Assembly: GCA_963677655.1 (NCBI GenBank)
Contig: OY782088.1
Strand: one strand, 5' to 3'
From: Saccharicrinis sp963677655
Lineage (GTDB): Bacteria > Bacteroidota > Bacteroidia > Bacteroidales > Marinilabiliaceae
DNA length: 64,000 bases
In this document: positions 17,234-26,661 of the stretch, in pieces
Layout: each line of letters starts with the position of its first letter
Position numbering within the stretch: the stretch's first letter is position 1
Notes under the pieces: generated by a model
What the model was told of the DNA's origin: nothing
What the model saw: only the letters and a program-made list of their open reading frames with translations
The model's database searches: none
Translations under genes and position numbers: made by a program

Positions 17234-18547
17234 CTATTTAGAATTTACTCTTTTAATCCTTGCTCCTAATTTTTGAAGACGAATATCGATATTTTCATAC
17301 CCCCTATCAATCTGGTTAATATTCTGGATAACACTCTTACCTTTAGCCGACAACGCTGCAATAAGCAATGCAACTCCAGCACGAATATCAGGAGAAGTTA
17401 ATGTTGTTCCTCGTAACATCGTTTCTTTATTCAATCCAATAACCGTAGCTCTATGAGGATCACAAAGAATGATTCTAGCCCCCATATCTATCAATTTATC
17501 AACAAAAAACAACCTACTCTCAAACATTTTTTGATGTATTAACACACTACCTTTTGCTTGAGTTGCAATAACAAGAAATACACTTAACAGATCAGGAGTT
17601 AATCCCGGCCATGGCGCATCTGCGATAGTCATAATAGAACCGTCTATAAATGTTTCTATTTCATAGCTATCTTGTTGAGGTATATAAATATCATCTCCTC
17701 TGCGCTCAAGCTTAATTCCCATACGCTTAAATGAATCAGGTATAATTCCCAATTCATCATACGCAGTATCTTTTATAGTTATTTCCGATCCAGTCATAGC
17801 AGCCATACCTATAAAACTGCCAATTTCGATCATATCAGGTAAAATCCTATGATCACATCCAGCGAGACTCTCAACACCTTCAATATGTAAGAAATTTGAA
17901 CCAATACCTTCAATTTTAGCACCCATACTTACAAGCATTTTACACAATTGCTGTAAATATGGTTCACATGCAGCATTGTAAATACTTGTTTTACCAGGTG
18001 TTAACACAGCTGCCATTACAATATTAGCAGTACCTGTTACAGATGCCTCATCGAGCAACATATAACACCCTTTAAGCTTATCAGCTTCTACACTATAGAA
18101 TATTTCATTGGAATTAAAATGAAATTTAGCTCCCAGTTTTTCAAAACCAATAAAATGAGTATCAAGCCTTCGTCTACCAATTTTATCACCTCCAGGCTTT
18201 GGAAAATAAGCTTTTCCAAATCTTGCCAAAAGAGGCCCCATAATCATTATAGATCCTCTTAATGAAGAAGCCTTTTTTCTAAAATCTTTGGTTTGCAGAT
18301 AATCTAGATCAATATTCTCTGCTTTAAATGAACATTTATCCTTTGACAGTCTGTTAACAACCACCCCAATGTCACTTAATAAGTTTATCAGGTTATTTAC
18401 ATCAACAATATCTGGGATATTTGAAATGGTAATTTCTTCTTTTGATAATATAGTGGCACAAATTACTTGAAGCGCTTCATTCTTTGCCCCTTGTGGAGTT
18501 ATCTCGCCAGAAAGCTTATGACCTCCTTCAATTTCAAAACAATACAT
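17234..18547 (-). CDS. murA: UDP-N-acetylglucosamine 1-carboxyvinyltransferase, Asp variant
   Basis: This 437-residue enzyme does the first committed step of peptidoglycan synthesis, adding enolpyruvate from PEP to UDP-GlcNAc. Lys22 and Asn23 in GAKNEAL and the Arg/Asp blocks (SLRGSIMIMGPLLARFG, DIRAGVALLIAA) are conserved. The loop position of E. coli Cys115 is Asp121 here (PGGDKIGRRRLDTH). Cys-to-Asp at this site is known to prevent covalent attack by fosfomycin. The DUF4290 gene lies 29 bp upstream on the same strand. Confidence 0.96.
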   Translation of the reverse strand: MYCFEIEGGHKLSGEITPQGAKNEALQVICATILSKEEITISNIPDIVDVNNLINLLSDIGVVVNRLSKDKCSFKAENIDLDYLQTKDFRKKASSLRGSIMIMGPLLARFGKAYFPKPGGDKIGRRRLDTHFIGFEKLGAKFHFNSNEIFYSVEADKLKGCYMLLDEASVTGTANIVMAAVLTPGKTSIYNAACEPYLQQLCKMLVSMGAKIEGIGSNFLHIEGVESLAGCDHRILPDMIEIGSFIGMAAMTGSEITIKDTAYDELGIIPDSFKRMGIKLERRGDDIYIPQQDSYEIETFIDGSIMTIADAPWPGLTPDLLSVFLVIATQAKGSVLIHQKMFESRLFFVDKLIDMGARIILCDPHRATVIGLNKETMLRGTTLTSPDIRAGVALLIAALSAKGKSVIQNINQIDRGYENIDIRLQKLGARIKRVNSK

Positions 18548-18576
18548 CTTTGTTTCTGGATTATTTCAATTTGGTA

Positions 18577-19194
18577 TTATCTTCTATCGTCGTGTCTTTT
18601 AAATTGACGCTTTTTTCTATTTCTATTTTGAGATTGATTGTAGTTTTGATTTTCCCTCTGTTCAGGAATTTTCATATCTGCCGGTATTTCAAGTTTATTG
18701 CCAGATAAACCTACCATATCAGAAAACACTCTTTCATCTCCTGGAAAATCTTTATTCCACTGCAATAATGATTTTTTCATATTGTTAGCAATCAACAAAA
18801 TAAGATGACGTTTTAATTCACCCTCTTCCATCTCAACTGCTTTATCAATCATTTTTTCAATGGTACGTCCATAATGACGATATTTTATCTTCTCATTATT
18901 ATATGCTAATTTTTTAGGACGCTGATATAATGTTTCTCTCTCCGGCAGCTCAAAAGGCGTTTCAATATCTAATTTAAAATCAGACATAATGGCCAGGTGA
19001 TCCCAAAGTTTATGCTTAAAATCATTTACATCACGCAAATGAGGAAACATATTACCCATATTTCCAATTATTGAATGGGCACATCTTGTTCTCTCTTCTT
19101 TATCTTCAATAGTAACACAGTAATCTACCATTTTTTGAATATGACGCCCATATTCAGGTAGAAGTAATTTCTTCCTATTTGAGTTGTAATCCAT
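18577..19194 (-). CDS. DUF4290 domain protein
   Basis: This 205-residue soluble protein is helical. It matches the Bacteroidota family DUF4290: LPEYGRHIQKMVDYCVTIEDKEERTRCA near the N-terminus (positions 13-40) and a second similar block YGRTIEKMIDKAVEMEEGE at about 107-125, which suggests an internal duplication. The C-terminal 30 residues are basic and Asn/Gln/Arg-rich. Pairing with murA is common in the phylum, but no function is known to me. Confidence 0.85.
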   Translation of the reverse strand: MDYNSNRKKLLLPEYGRHIQKMVDYCVTIEDKEERTRCAHSIIGNMGNMFPHLRDVNDFKHKLWDHLAIMSDFKLDIETPFELPERETLYQRPKKLAYNNEKIKYRHYGRTIEKMIDKAVEMEEGELKRHLILLIANNMKKSLLQWNKDFPGDERVFSDMVGLSGNKLEIPADMKIPEQRENQNYNQSQNRNRKKRQFKRHDDRR

Positions 19195-19356
19195 ATTTTA
19201 ATTAAAAAATCCTACTATAACTATATTATCAAATTCCAGAAATACAGTTGAACTGCACTCAACAGTATATATATTCTTTCGGAAATGGGGATAACGTTTG
19301 TTAAAAAAGCGCAGTAACCATGTGAAATAAGTTCTTGCAGTGCTATCGGCACAAAT

Positions 19357-21648
19357 CTAACCCAAAATTTTAAGTTTGGCAAATTTTAATAATAATTGTT
19401 TAACTCCTGCATTATCAAAGTCTACAGTTGCTTTTGCATTGGGTAGTTGCCCATCAATATTAATAATTTTTCCTTTGCCAAATCTGATGTGTTCTACAAT
19501 TACTCCCGGTTTAAGGTTACCAGCTGAACCACCACTGAATGATGCAGGTTTTCCTGGGCCTTCATTTCTAACTTTCTTAAAATTATAACCTGGTTTTGAC
19601 ATTGATCCTGAAGCTGCAAATGACCTTTTAGGTGTTGCAGATGGCGATGAAAACTTATTTTGAGAAGCTGGAATTTTAATTCGCTCTCCAGAAAACTCTA
19701 TAAATTCACTATCAATCTCATTAATAAACCTACTTGGTCTGCAAAAAGAAGATTCTCCGTACTTATACCTGGTCCTGGCAAATGATATAGTTGCATTTTC
19801 CTCCGCTCTTGTAACTGCTACATAAAATAGTCGCCTTTCTTCTTCAACGCCCTGCTCACTCTCCACCGTCATATTCGAAGGAAATAATCCTTCTTCAACA
19901 CCAACTACATATACATTTTTAAACTCCAAGCCTTTACTGGAGTGAATCGTCATTAATGTGATTTTATTAATATCATCTTCTGATTCATTATCCTGATCAG
20001 TAAGTAAAGATACCTCTTCTAAAAAGTTAACCAATCCAGTCTCTCCACCTTCTTCGGTCCTATTTAATGTAAACTCCTGAATACCATTTAACAATTCCTG
20101 AACATTCTCCTGTCTTGCAACACTCTCCGGCGTTCTATCTTGGTACAATTCTTTCATCATACCACTTTGAGTTACAATTTCATTTACCAACTCAAAAGCA
20201 GTTAGTTGATTAAGGCTTGCTCTAAATCCGGAAATTAAACCCACAAAAGAGTTTAATTTTTTTTGTGTTCCTGCATTAAAAAGTTTACTTGTATTTTCCA
20301 ACGAAACAATTACATCCCACATCGTTTTTCCTGTGGCCACTGAAGCAGCTTCAACTTTTTCAAGTGTTGTTTTACCAATTCCTCTGGCAGGATAATTGAT
20401 TATTCTTTTTAGAGCTTCCTGATCCGCTGGATTAACTGTTAATCTGCAATAAGCAAGAAGATCCTTAATTTCTTTTCTCTGATAGAAGCTTAGACCACCA
20501 TATATCTTATAAGGCATTGAAGCTTTTCTTAAAGCTTCCTCAAAAATACGCGATTGTGCATTAGTTCTGTATAAAATAGCAAAATCCTGATAGTCGTAAT
20601 TTTGTTTTAAATGCTTTTCTTTTATATCATTAATTACAATATACCCTTCTTCTATATCAGAAATGGCATTGTGAATTTTAATTTTATTTCCTGTAGCCTT
20701 TTCAGAAAATACAGCTTTTTTAATTTGTTTTGAATTCTTTTCTATAATACTATTGGCAGCATTCACAATATTCTGAGTAGACCTGTAATTTTGCTCCAAC
20801 TTAAAAAGCTGATATCCAGGATAATCATTCCTAAAATTAAGTATATTCTCAATTTTTGCTCCCCTAAAACTATAGATACTTTGCGCATCATCACCAACCA
20901 CACAAATATTACTATGCTTTTCGGCTAATTTCTTTATAATAATGTACTGCGAATAATTAGTATCCTGATACTCGTCAACTAAAATGTATTGAAAGATATT
21001 TTGATATTTTTGTAATGCTTCAGGATGATCCCGAAATAAAATATTAGTATTCAACAATAAATCATCAAAATCCATTACTCCTGACTTATAGCAATATCGC
21101 ATATACCTTGTATAAATTTCATAGATCATTGGCTTTTTTGTGGCCTGATCTTCCATCATTCTATGTTGATCTTTTGTATAAGAAGCCGGAGTAACTAAAT
21201 CATTTTTTGCTGAAGAAATCCTTCCTAACACTGCACCTGGTTTATATTCCTTATCATTTAATTTCATTTCTTTAATAATGGTTTTAATTAAACTTTTGGA
21301 ATCAGCAGTGTCATAAATTGTAAAGGAAGATGGGTATCCTATTCTTTCTGCTTCACCTCGTAAAATTCTGGCAAAAATTGAGTGAAAAGTACCCATCCAT
21401 AAATTTCGTGCAACATCTCCACCAACAAGAGTAGCAATACGTTCCTTCATTTCCCGCGCTGCTTTATTTGTAAAAGTTAGGGCTAATATTCTATGTGGAG
21501 GTACACCTTGTTTTAAAAGATGCGCTATACGATAGGTTAATACTCTTGTTTTTCCAGATCCGGCACCTGCAATTACTAACGATGGTCCTGTTGTATTAAT
21601 TACAGCCTCTTTTTGAGAATTATTTAGTTGATCAAGGTAATTATGCAC
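19357..21648 (-). CDS. pcrA: UvrD/PcrA-type superfamily 1 DNA helicase
   Basis: This 763-residue 3'-5' helicase acts in repair and replication. Motifs are the Q-motif region LNNSQKEAV, Walker A GAGSGKT (28-34), Walker B VDEYQDTNYSQY, motif III GDDAQSIYSFRGA, motif IV QNYRSTQNIV, motif V TIHSSKGLEFKNVYVVG and motif VI FYVAVTRAEE. The C-terminal Tudor-like tail (GVIVEHIRFGKGKIINIDG) is typical of PcrA and binds RNA polymerase in other bacteria. It is a single gene with its own 3' end. Confidence 0.95.
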   Translation of the reverse strand: MHNYLDQLNNSQKEAVINTTGPSLVIAGAGSGKTRVLTYRIAHLLKQGVPPHRILALTFTNKAAREMKERIATLVGGDVARNLWMGTFHSIFARILRGEAERIGYPSSFTIYDTADSKSLIKTIIKEMKLNDKEYKPGAVLGRISSAKNDLVTPASYTKDQHRMMEDQATKKPMIYEIYTRYMRYCYKSGVMDFDDLLLNTNILFRDHPEALQKYQNIFQYILVDEYQDTNYSQYIIIKKLAEKHSNICVVGDDAQSIYSFRGAKIENILNFRNDYPGYQLFKLEQNYRSTQNIVNAANSIIEKNSKQIKKAVFSEKATGNKIKIHNAISDIEEGYIVINDIKEKHLKQNYDYQDFAILYRTNAQSRIFEEALRKASMPYKIYGGLSFYQRKEIKDLLAYCRLTVNPADQEALKRIINYPARGIGKTTLEKVEAASVATGKTMWDVIVSLENTSKLFNAGTQKKLNSFVGLISGFRASLNQLTAFELVNEIVTQSGMMKELYQDRTPESVARQENVQELLNGIQEFTLNRTEEGGETGLVNFLEEVSLLTDQDNESEDDINKITLMTIHSSKGLEFKNVYVVGVEEGLFPSNMTVESEQGVEEERRLFYVAVTRAEENATISFARTRYKYGESSFCRPSRFINEIDSEFIEFSGERIKIPASQNKFSSPSATPKRSFAASGSMSKPGYNFKKVRNEGPGKPASFSGGSAGNLKPGVIVEHIRFGKGKIINIDGQLPNAKATVDFDNAGVKQLLLKFAKLKILG

Positions 21649-22025
21649 AAATACTTTTTATTTACAAAGATATATTAATTATAATTCCTTTAAGATTTAA
21701 AAAGTACTTTACTTGCACAAATATTAAGGAGGTTAATTTCCAACAATTTTTTCAACTTTTCAGTTAAATATTTTACTCAAAGATGAGTATAGACAATCGT
21801 GCATTACAGAAGTAACTTAGCACTGTCGTTGATAAAAGAACAGATCTGTAATATTTTGATTGATAAAATATAATTCAGCCCTGAACTACGAAAGAAATAA
21901 TTTATGCAAGTATCTGTAGAAACGTTCTTTATACTAGAAAACATTTTGGGCAAATGTATTTCTATTATTTTTTGAGAGACACAATTAATGTGTTTCTATA
22001 ATTAATTAACTTAAACACGGACGTT
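21649..22025. other. Divergent intergenic region upstream of the TonB_C/LuxR array
   Basis: This gap of 377 bp lies between pcrA (minus) and the first TonB_C-like gene (plus). It carries AGTATAGAC at 21786-21794 and TTTATACTAG at 21928-21937. Both motifs recur upstream of the second paralogue, and the TATACT core recurs before the third. I see no gene in it. Confidence 0.6.
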
Positions 22026-22766
22026 ATGAAAAGGGTTTTATTATTTTTTGTAATGATTGTATTCTCGTTACTCAGTGTAGCGCAGGTATACAGATTTGAC
22101 GAGGTGACTGTTAAAGCACCTAAATACGTTGGTCCTATTATTGGCATTAATAATGCCAGAGATCTTGTAAATCCTATTAATAAATTCTTACAAAAAGATC
22201 TTTCATATAAAGCAGAAAACTCTGGATTTGATTTTCAGGAAGGTACCGTTGTTGTTGATTTTACTGTAAATATTGATGGTAGTTTGGAAAACATTATTGT
22301 TCAAAATTCTGTTTCTCAAGCTAACGATCAACAAGTTATTGCAAGTTTAAAATCTACTTCTGGTAATTGGATAGCAGGTCAAAAAGATGGTACACCTGTA
22401 AAAATGGAAAAAAGAGTAGTTATTGCTTTTACTAGCCAAGAAACTCCGAGCCTAGAAAAACAGGCTATTTATTATTCACAAAGAGGTATTAGAAAGTTTT
22501 ATAGAGCAGAACAATGCGAAAATAGTATATTTTTAACTGATGAAGTAAAATACAGAAGAGCAAACAGAAAATATCACTCTGCATTAAATAAATTTAATTA
22601 TGCCGAAAAAATGCGACCTGAAGAACCTCAAATTCTATTTTGGCAAGCAAAAACTTATGAAAAACTAGATGATGACTTAATGAAAGATATCAAATTGATG
22701 GAATTTTTCGAAGCATTAGGCGATACTTATTATGGTGTGGCTGAAATAGTTAAAGTTTACTTCTAA
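22026..22766 (+). CDS. Secreted TonB_C-domain protein with helical tail (paralogue 1)
   Basis: This 246-residue protein has a signal peptide (cleavage near LSVAQ) and a mature start VYRFDEVTVKAPKYVG. A TonB C-terminal-like domain follows (EGTVVVDFTVNIDGSLENIIVQNSVS, ASLKSTSGNWIAGQKDGTPVKMEKRVVIAF). A TPR-like helical end has RRANRKYHSALNKFNYAEK and PEEPQILFWQAKTYEKL. There is no N-terminal membrane anchor or Pro-rich spacer, so it is not a standard TonB. It heads an alternating array with two LuxR genes and is followed by its own terminator. Confidence 0.8.
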   Translation: MKRVLLFFVMIVFSLLSVAQVYRFDEVTVKAPKYVGPIIGINNARDLVNPINKFLQKDLSYKAENSGFDFQEGTVVVDFTVNIDGSLENIIVQNSVSQANDQQVIASLKSTSGNWIAGQKDGTPVKMEKRVVIAFTSQETPSLEKQAIYYSQRGIRKFYRAEQCENSIFLTDEVKYRRANRKYHSALNKFNYAEKMRPEEPQILFWQAKTYEKLDDDLMKDIKLMEFFEALGDTYYGVAEIVKVYF

Positions 22767-22793
22767 TTATAATATTAGTTTATAAAAACCTTA

Positions 22794-22822
22794 AAATAAA
22801 TCCGGTACAACCGGATTTATTT
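22794..22822 (+). terminator. Terminator after TonB_C paralogue 1
   Basis: A 12-bp perfect stem (AAATAAATCCGG with CCGGATTTATTT) with a 5-base loop is followed by a T-run, 27 bp after the stop at 22766. Confidence 0.85.
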
Positions 22823-22899
22823 TTTTATCAAAAAAAATCATCCAAAATAATTGACATCAACATTATTCTTTAATTAACTTTAACTATTTAAGGGATATA

Positions 22900-23676
22900 A
22901 TGTTTGATCATGACTTCACATTTAACGATTTAGTTCACCTGGTAAGAGAACTATCAGGTGTAAACAGTCTTAACCCTAAAGTAAATAAATCAGTACCAAG
23001 CATAAAGGAACTCCATGATTTAATTTGCCTTAACAATCAATTTTATCACATCATTCAATTTCCTCAATTTCAGTTATATTTTACTTCTGATAACATTGAA
23101 AATATTTTAGGCTACAATCCAAAAGAATTAACTTTAAAAAAACTATACAGCTTTATTCACCCCGAGGATTATTCGGTTGTTTTACTTGCTACGAAAAAAA
23201 TGTGCGAGTTTGTCATCAACAATATTGATAACCTTGAACCTTTTAGAAGTATTACTTCAATGGATTTCAGAATAAAACATAAAGATGGCCATTACCTTAG
23301 ATTACTCAATCAAAACTGTTTATTAAAAAAAGACATCAATGATAAAACATTTCAAACATTATCATTGAGCACTGATATTACTCACATAAAAGAAAGTTTA
23401 AAGATTGAATTTAATTACACCAACAATGGGGATAATACAGAATTTAATTTTCCAGACAAGGAGTTAAGCGACTTCACATCCATTTTCACCAAAAGAGAAA
23501 AAGAAATACTATCTCTCCTAGCTTTGGGTAAAAATAGTACAGAAATAGGGCAAATACTTAATATCAGTAAACACACAGTAGATACTCATAGAAGAAAAAT
23601 GCTATCTAAATCTCATTTATGCAATACAGCCGAATTAATAGCATATTCCATATCTAATAACCTAATTGAAGAATAA
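22900..23676 (+). CDS. PAS-LuxR transcriptional regulator (copy 1)
   Basis: This 258-residue cytoplasmic protein has a PAS-like domain over about residues 45-165 (TSDNIENILGYNPKELT, FIHPEDYSVV, MDFRIKHKDGHYLRLL, STDITHIKES) and a C-terminal LuxR helix-turn-helix (FTKREKEILSLLALGKNST, LNISKHTVDTHRRKM). There is no receiver domain, so the signal is probably sensed by the PAS domain or by a partner. It lies between TonB_C paralogues 1 and 2 and is closely related to the copy at 24738. The 3' flanks of both copies are also similar. Confidence 0.88.
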   Translation: MFDHDFTFNDLVHLVRELSGVNSLNPKVNKSVPSIKELHDLICLNNQFYHIIQFPQFQLYFTSDNIENILGYNPKELTLKKLYSFIHPEDYSVVLLATKKMCEFVINNIDNLEPFRSITSMDFRIKHKDGHYLRLLNQNCLLKKDINDKTFQTLSLSTDITHIKESLKIEFNYTNNGDNTEFNFPDKELSDFTSIFTKREKEILSLLALGKNSTEIGQILNISKHTVDTHRRKMLSKSHLCNTAELIAYSISNNLIEE

Positions 23677-23885
23677 TATTTTGTTAAATTACTTCAATCA
23701 TTTTGTTAATTTATGTTAATTTTAAATATTTTATAAATCCTCTTATCATTGGTTTAATGACCATTAGGCAAAACATACTCATTTATAAGTATAGACGACT
23801 TTCGGATCTCTTTTTACTTTTATACTAGTTTTTACTTAAAAAAAGTAAGTATAGGATCATTTATCGTTAATTAAATAATACTACC

Positions 23886-24599
23886 ATGAGAAAAATTAGC
23901 TTAATAGTCAGTTTACTTTTTCTTTCAATAGTAACTTTTGGACAAGTTCATCAATTGAAGGAAACTTTAGTAACACCTCCACAATTTATGGGAGCGGAGA
24001 ACACAAATTACGACAGCAATACAAGTAAGTTTAACCAATTTGCAGATAAATATGTAGAAAATGATTTAACCTCCAATGGAGTTGTTGTAGTTTTATTTAC
24101 AATTAATAAGGATGGATCTGTTTCTGATATTAATCTATTGAATTCAGTTTCAAACTCCACAAATAATGCGGTTATTAATTGTATTGAAAAATCGTCTGGA
24201 TTATGGACCCCTGGAAAAGTAAACGGAAATCCGGTAGCAATGGAAAAGGAGATACACTTTAGATTTTCTGATCCATCAGGGCCATCATTAGAAGAAATGG
24301 CGAATTCTAACTTAGAAAAAGGATTAAAAAATTATCAATTAGGCTTATATATAAGTGAAAAATTTCATTTGACTCAAGAACAAGCTGAAAAAAAATCATG
24401 TAAAAAATTTAATCGCGCTATTAAATACTTAGAAATTGCCAACAAATATCAACCACAGGAACCATCAATAATATTTTGGCAGGCTTGTGTATATGAAAAA
24501 ACTGGTAATGAAATGATGAGCATTGAAAAAAAGAATCGTTTTGATGAGATGAGTGACATGAACTATATGGCAAGCATAGAATTAATAGATATTGACTAA
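23886..24599 (+). CDS. Secreted TonB_C-domain protein with helical tail (paralogue 2)
   Basis: This 237-residue protein has a signal peptide (cleavage near VTFGQ), then VHQLKETLVTPPQFMG and a TonB_C-like domain (NGVVVVLFTINKDGSVSDINLLNSVS, SSGLWTPGKVNGNPVAMEKEIHFRF). The TPR-like end has KYLEIANKYQPQEPSIIFWQA and YEKTGNE. It is closer to paralogue 3 than to paralogue 1. TTTATACTAG occurs 58 bp before its start codon. Confidence 0.8.
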   Translation: MRKISLIVSLLFLSIVTFGQVHQLKETLVTPPQFMGAENTNYDSNTSKFNQFADKYVENDLTSNGVVVVLFTINKDGSVSDINLLNSVSNSTNNAVINCIEKSSGLWTPGKVNGNPVAMEKEIHFRFSDPSGPSLEEMANSNLEKGLKNYQLGLYISEKFHLTQEQAEKKSCKKFNRAIKYLEIANKYQPQEPSIIFWQACVYEKTGNEMMSIEKKNRFDEMSDMNYMASIELIDID

Positions 24600-24654
24600 G
24601 AAAAAACAAAATATAGATTAATAAACAGGTATTAAAAATGAAAATAAAAAACAA

Positions 24655-24694
24655 ATTAATAGCCTGAACTCAAATTTGCGTTCAGGTTATTAAT
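24655..24694 (+). terminator. Terminator after TonB_C paralogue 2
   Basis: CCTGAAC (24663-24669) pairs with GTTCAGG (24680-24686), extended by AAT/ATT and TTAA arms. It lies 56 bp after the stop. The tail is T/A-rich rather than a pure T-run. Confidence 0.6.
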
Positions 24695-24737
24695 TAATTA
24701 CAACTTTAATGTAATTAACCTTAGCCGTTTTGATATT

Positions 24738-25466
24738 ATGAAACATTCAATAACAAAATACAATTACCTGAACAACTATATTAAAAAATTATGGGTGAGA
24801 AAAGAACTAATTCATGACCTTCAGAAACATACTTTATCCTTTGATACTAGAAAAAAATTTCTTTGCTTAAGTACTCAATTTTATTGCTTAATTAAACTTC
24901 CTAATTTAGAAGACATCTACTTTTCGCCAAACTCAACTAAAATACTAGGCATCAACCACCGAAACATTACTCTTCTTGATTTTTTTAAACTTGTAGATTC
25001 TAAATATCATGATAATGTAATAGACAATTACTTTAAAATATTTGATCACGTTGAGAGTAATTTACATAACAAAAGAATCTTTAAATGCCTTTCTACCATA
25101 AACTTTTATATAAAAAATGCTTTTGACGAACATCTTAACCTTCTCCAACAAACATGTATATACAATACCAACCAACAACAGGATGAAATTATTCTATTAC
25201 TTATGTTCACAGATATTTCATCTTTTCAAACTCACTACTCATCTAATAGTTCAATAAACAGTAAAGTAGCAAACCCTAATGCCACAAATTTATTTACCAA
25301 ACGCGAATTAGAAATAATCGAACTCCTAAGTGATGGAAAAAATAGTCAGCAGATTGCTTCTGATCTTTGTATTAGTAAACACACAGTGGATACTCATCGT
25401 AGAAAAATGCTATCAAAATCAGAATTAGGGAACACTGCTGAATTAATAGCTTATACTTACTTATAA
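24738..25466 (+). CDS. PAS-LuxR transcriptional regulator (copy 2)
   Basis: This 242-residue paralogue of the gene at 22900 has a diverged PAS-like region (FYCLIKLPNLEDIYFSPNS, TKILGINHRNITLLDFFKLV) and a well-kept LuxR helix-turn-helix (FTKRELEIIELLSDGKNS, CISKHTVDTHRRKMLSKSELGNTAELIAY). Stronger conservation of the HTH than of the sensor region suggests that the two regulators read different signals but bind similar DNA. It lies between TonB_C paralogues 2 and 3. Confidence 0.88.
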   Translation: MKHSITKYNYLNNYIKKLWVRKELIHDLQKHTLSFDTRKKFLCLSTQFYCLIKLPNLEDIYFSPNSTKILGINHRNITLLDFFKLVDSKYHDNVIDNYFKIFDHVESNLHNKRIFKCLSTINFYIKNAFDEHLNLLQQTCIYNTNQQQDEIILLLMFTDISSFQTHYSSNSSINSKVANPNATNLFTKRELEIIELLSDGKNSQQIASDLCISKHTVDTHRRKMLSKSELGNTAELIAYTYL

Positions 25467-25740
25467 CATTTTGTTAAACAACTCTCGCCTCTCTGTTAAT
25501 ATATGTTAATTTAATTTTAAAACCGTACACGTTTATAAATTGACAATCAACAACAAAACACCTGCTGTTCAATAGCGTATATGGTCAAAAGTAAAATCTA
25601 TTAGTAATTTTATACTGTCTTTAATTTACTCTCTCTGCATAAATACTGTCGTCATTAATTTAAACGTAGTCATTAAAATAAATAGTAGATCACTTTGTGT
25701 AAGTACAACAAAATTGATGTTTTACTAATTTGAATACGTT

Positions 25741-26469
25741 ATGAAAAAGATTGGATTATTATTTGGTTTATTACTTATGGCAGGATTAACTTTTGCTCAA
25801 GTTAAAGAATTGAAAGAAACTACTGTTGAACCTCCAAAATTTGTGGCTCAACAAATTTCTGATTCTGCAAACGACCCAACAACATCTCCAATATGCAATT
25901 ATCTAAAAGAAAACCTAGATAACGTGAATTATTTAGATGAAGGTGTAGTTACTATTTTATTTTCAATAAATGCAGATGGTACATTATCAGATTTTAATAT
26001 TACAAATTCAGTAAGTAATGCGAATGACCATGCGGTATTAAATTGTTTAAAAAACACTTCTGGTTTATGGCAGGCCGGCAAGGTAAATGGCAAACCTGTT
26101 CAAATGCAAAAGGAGATTTTTGTACACTTTGTAAATGATCCTAATCAATCACTGGAAGCTATGGCCCAAGAAAACATTACTAATGCAGTAAAAAAGATTG
26201 AAAGTGCAAGAACCATTAAGAGTTCTGTAAATTTTACTACTGCTAAAGCAACTAGAAAATCTGAAAGGAGACTACAAAGCGCATTATTCTATTTGAACGA
26301 AGCTAATAAATATCAACCCGAAGAACCATCAATCGTTTTTTGGCAAGCATGTACATATGAAGAACTTGGAAATGAAATTAAAAAAGTAGAAAAATTAAAC
26401 AAGTTTATGGAGATGACAGACTTGCAATACCAGGCTCAAGTGGAATCTATAAGTATCTCCTTAAATTAA
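25741..26469 (+). CDS. Secreted TonB_C-domain protein with helical tail (paralogue 3)
   Basis: This 242-residue protein has a signal peptide (cleavage near LTFAQ) and mature start VKELKETTVEPPKFVA. The TonB_C-like domain is EGVVTILFSINADGTLSDF with NTSGLWQAGKVNGKPVQMQKE, and the TPR-like tail is FYLNEANKYQPEEPSIVFWQA. The upstream 270 bp contain TTTATACTG (25609-25617). It is the last gene of the array and is followed by a hairpin. Confidence 0.8.
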   Translation: MKKIGLLFGLLLMAGLTFAQVKELKETTVEPPKFVAQQISDSANDPTTSPICNYLKENLDNVNYLDEGVVTILFSINADGTLSDFNITNSVSNANDHAVLNCLKNTSGLWQAGKVNGKPVQMQKEIFVHFVNDPNQSLEAMAQENITNAVKKIESARTIKSSVNFTTAKATRKSERRLQSALFYLNEANKYQPEEPSIVFWQACTYEELGNEIKKVEKLNKFMEMTDLQYQAQVESISISLN

Positions 26470-26492
26470 TAAGATTAAATGTAGTTATTATA

Positions 26493-26523
26493 CTCCTCTG
26501 AAACACAGCTGACTTCAGGGGAG
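26493..26523 (+). terminator. Terminator after TonB_C paralogue 3
   Basis: CTCCTCTGAA (26493-26502) pairs with TTCAGGGGAG (26514-26523) with one G-U pair, 24 bp after the stop. The T-run after it is weak. Confidence 0.6.
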
Positions 26524-26661
26524 TTGCTTTAAATTATGTTAACGATAAAGATTGTGATATAACGAGAATCACAACTTTGAATACAAACATCTAATAACCA
26601 GACTAAATCCTGCTCCCACCCCTTAAATTTTCAAATACAATTAATAAAACTAAGATTCTTA

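Noticed and set aside
22026..26469. TonB energy transducers
   Set aside because: The proteins have cleavable signal peptides and no membrane anchor or Pro-rich spacer; no ExbB/ExbD or receptor genes are adjacent.
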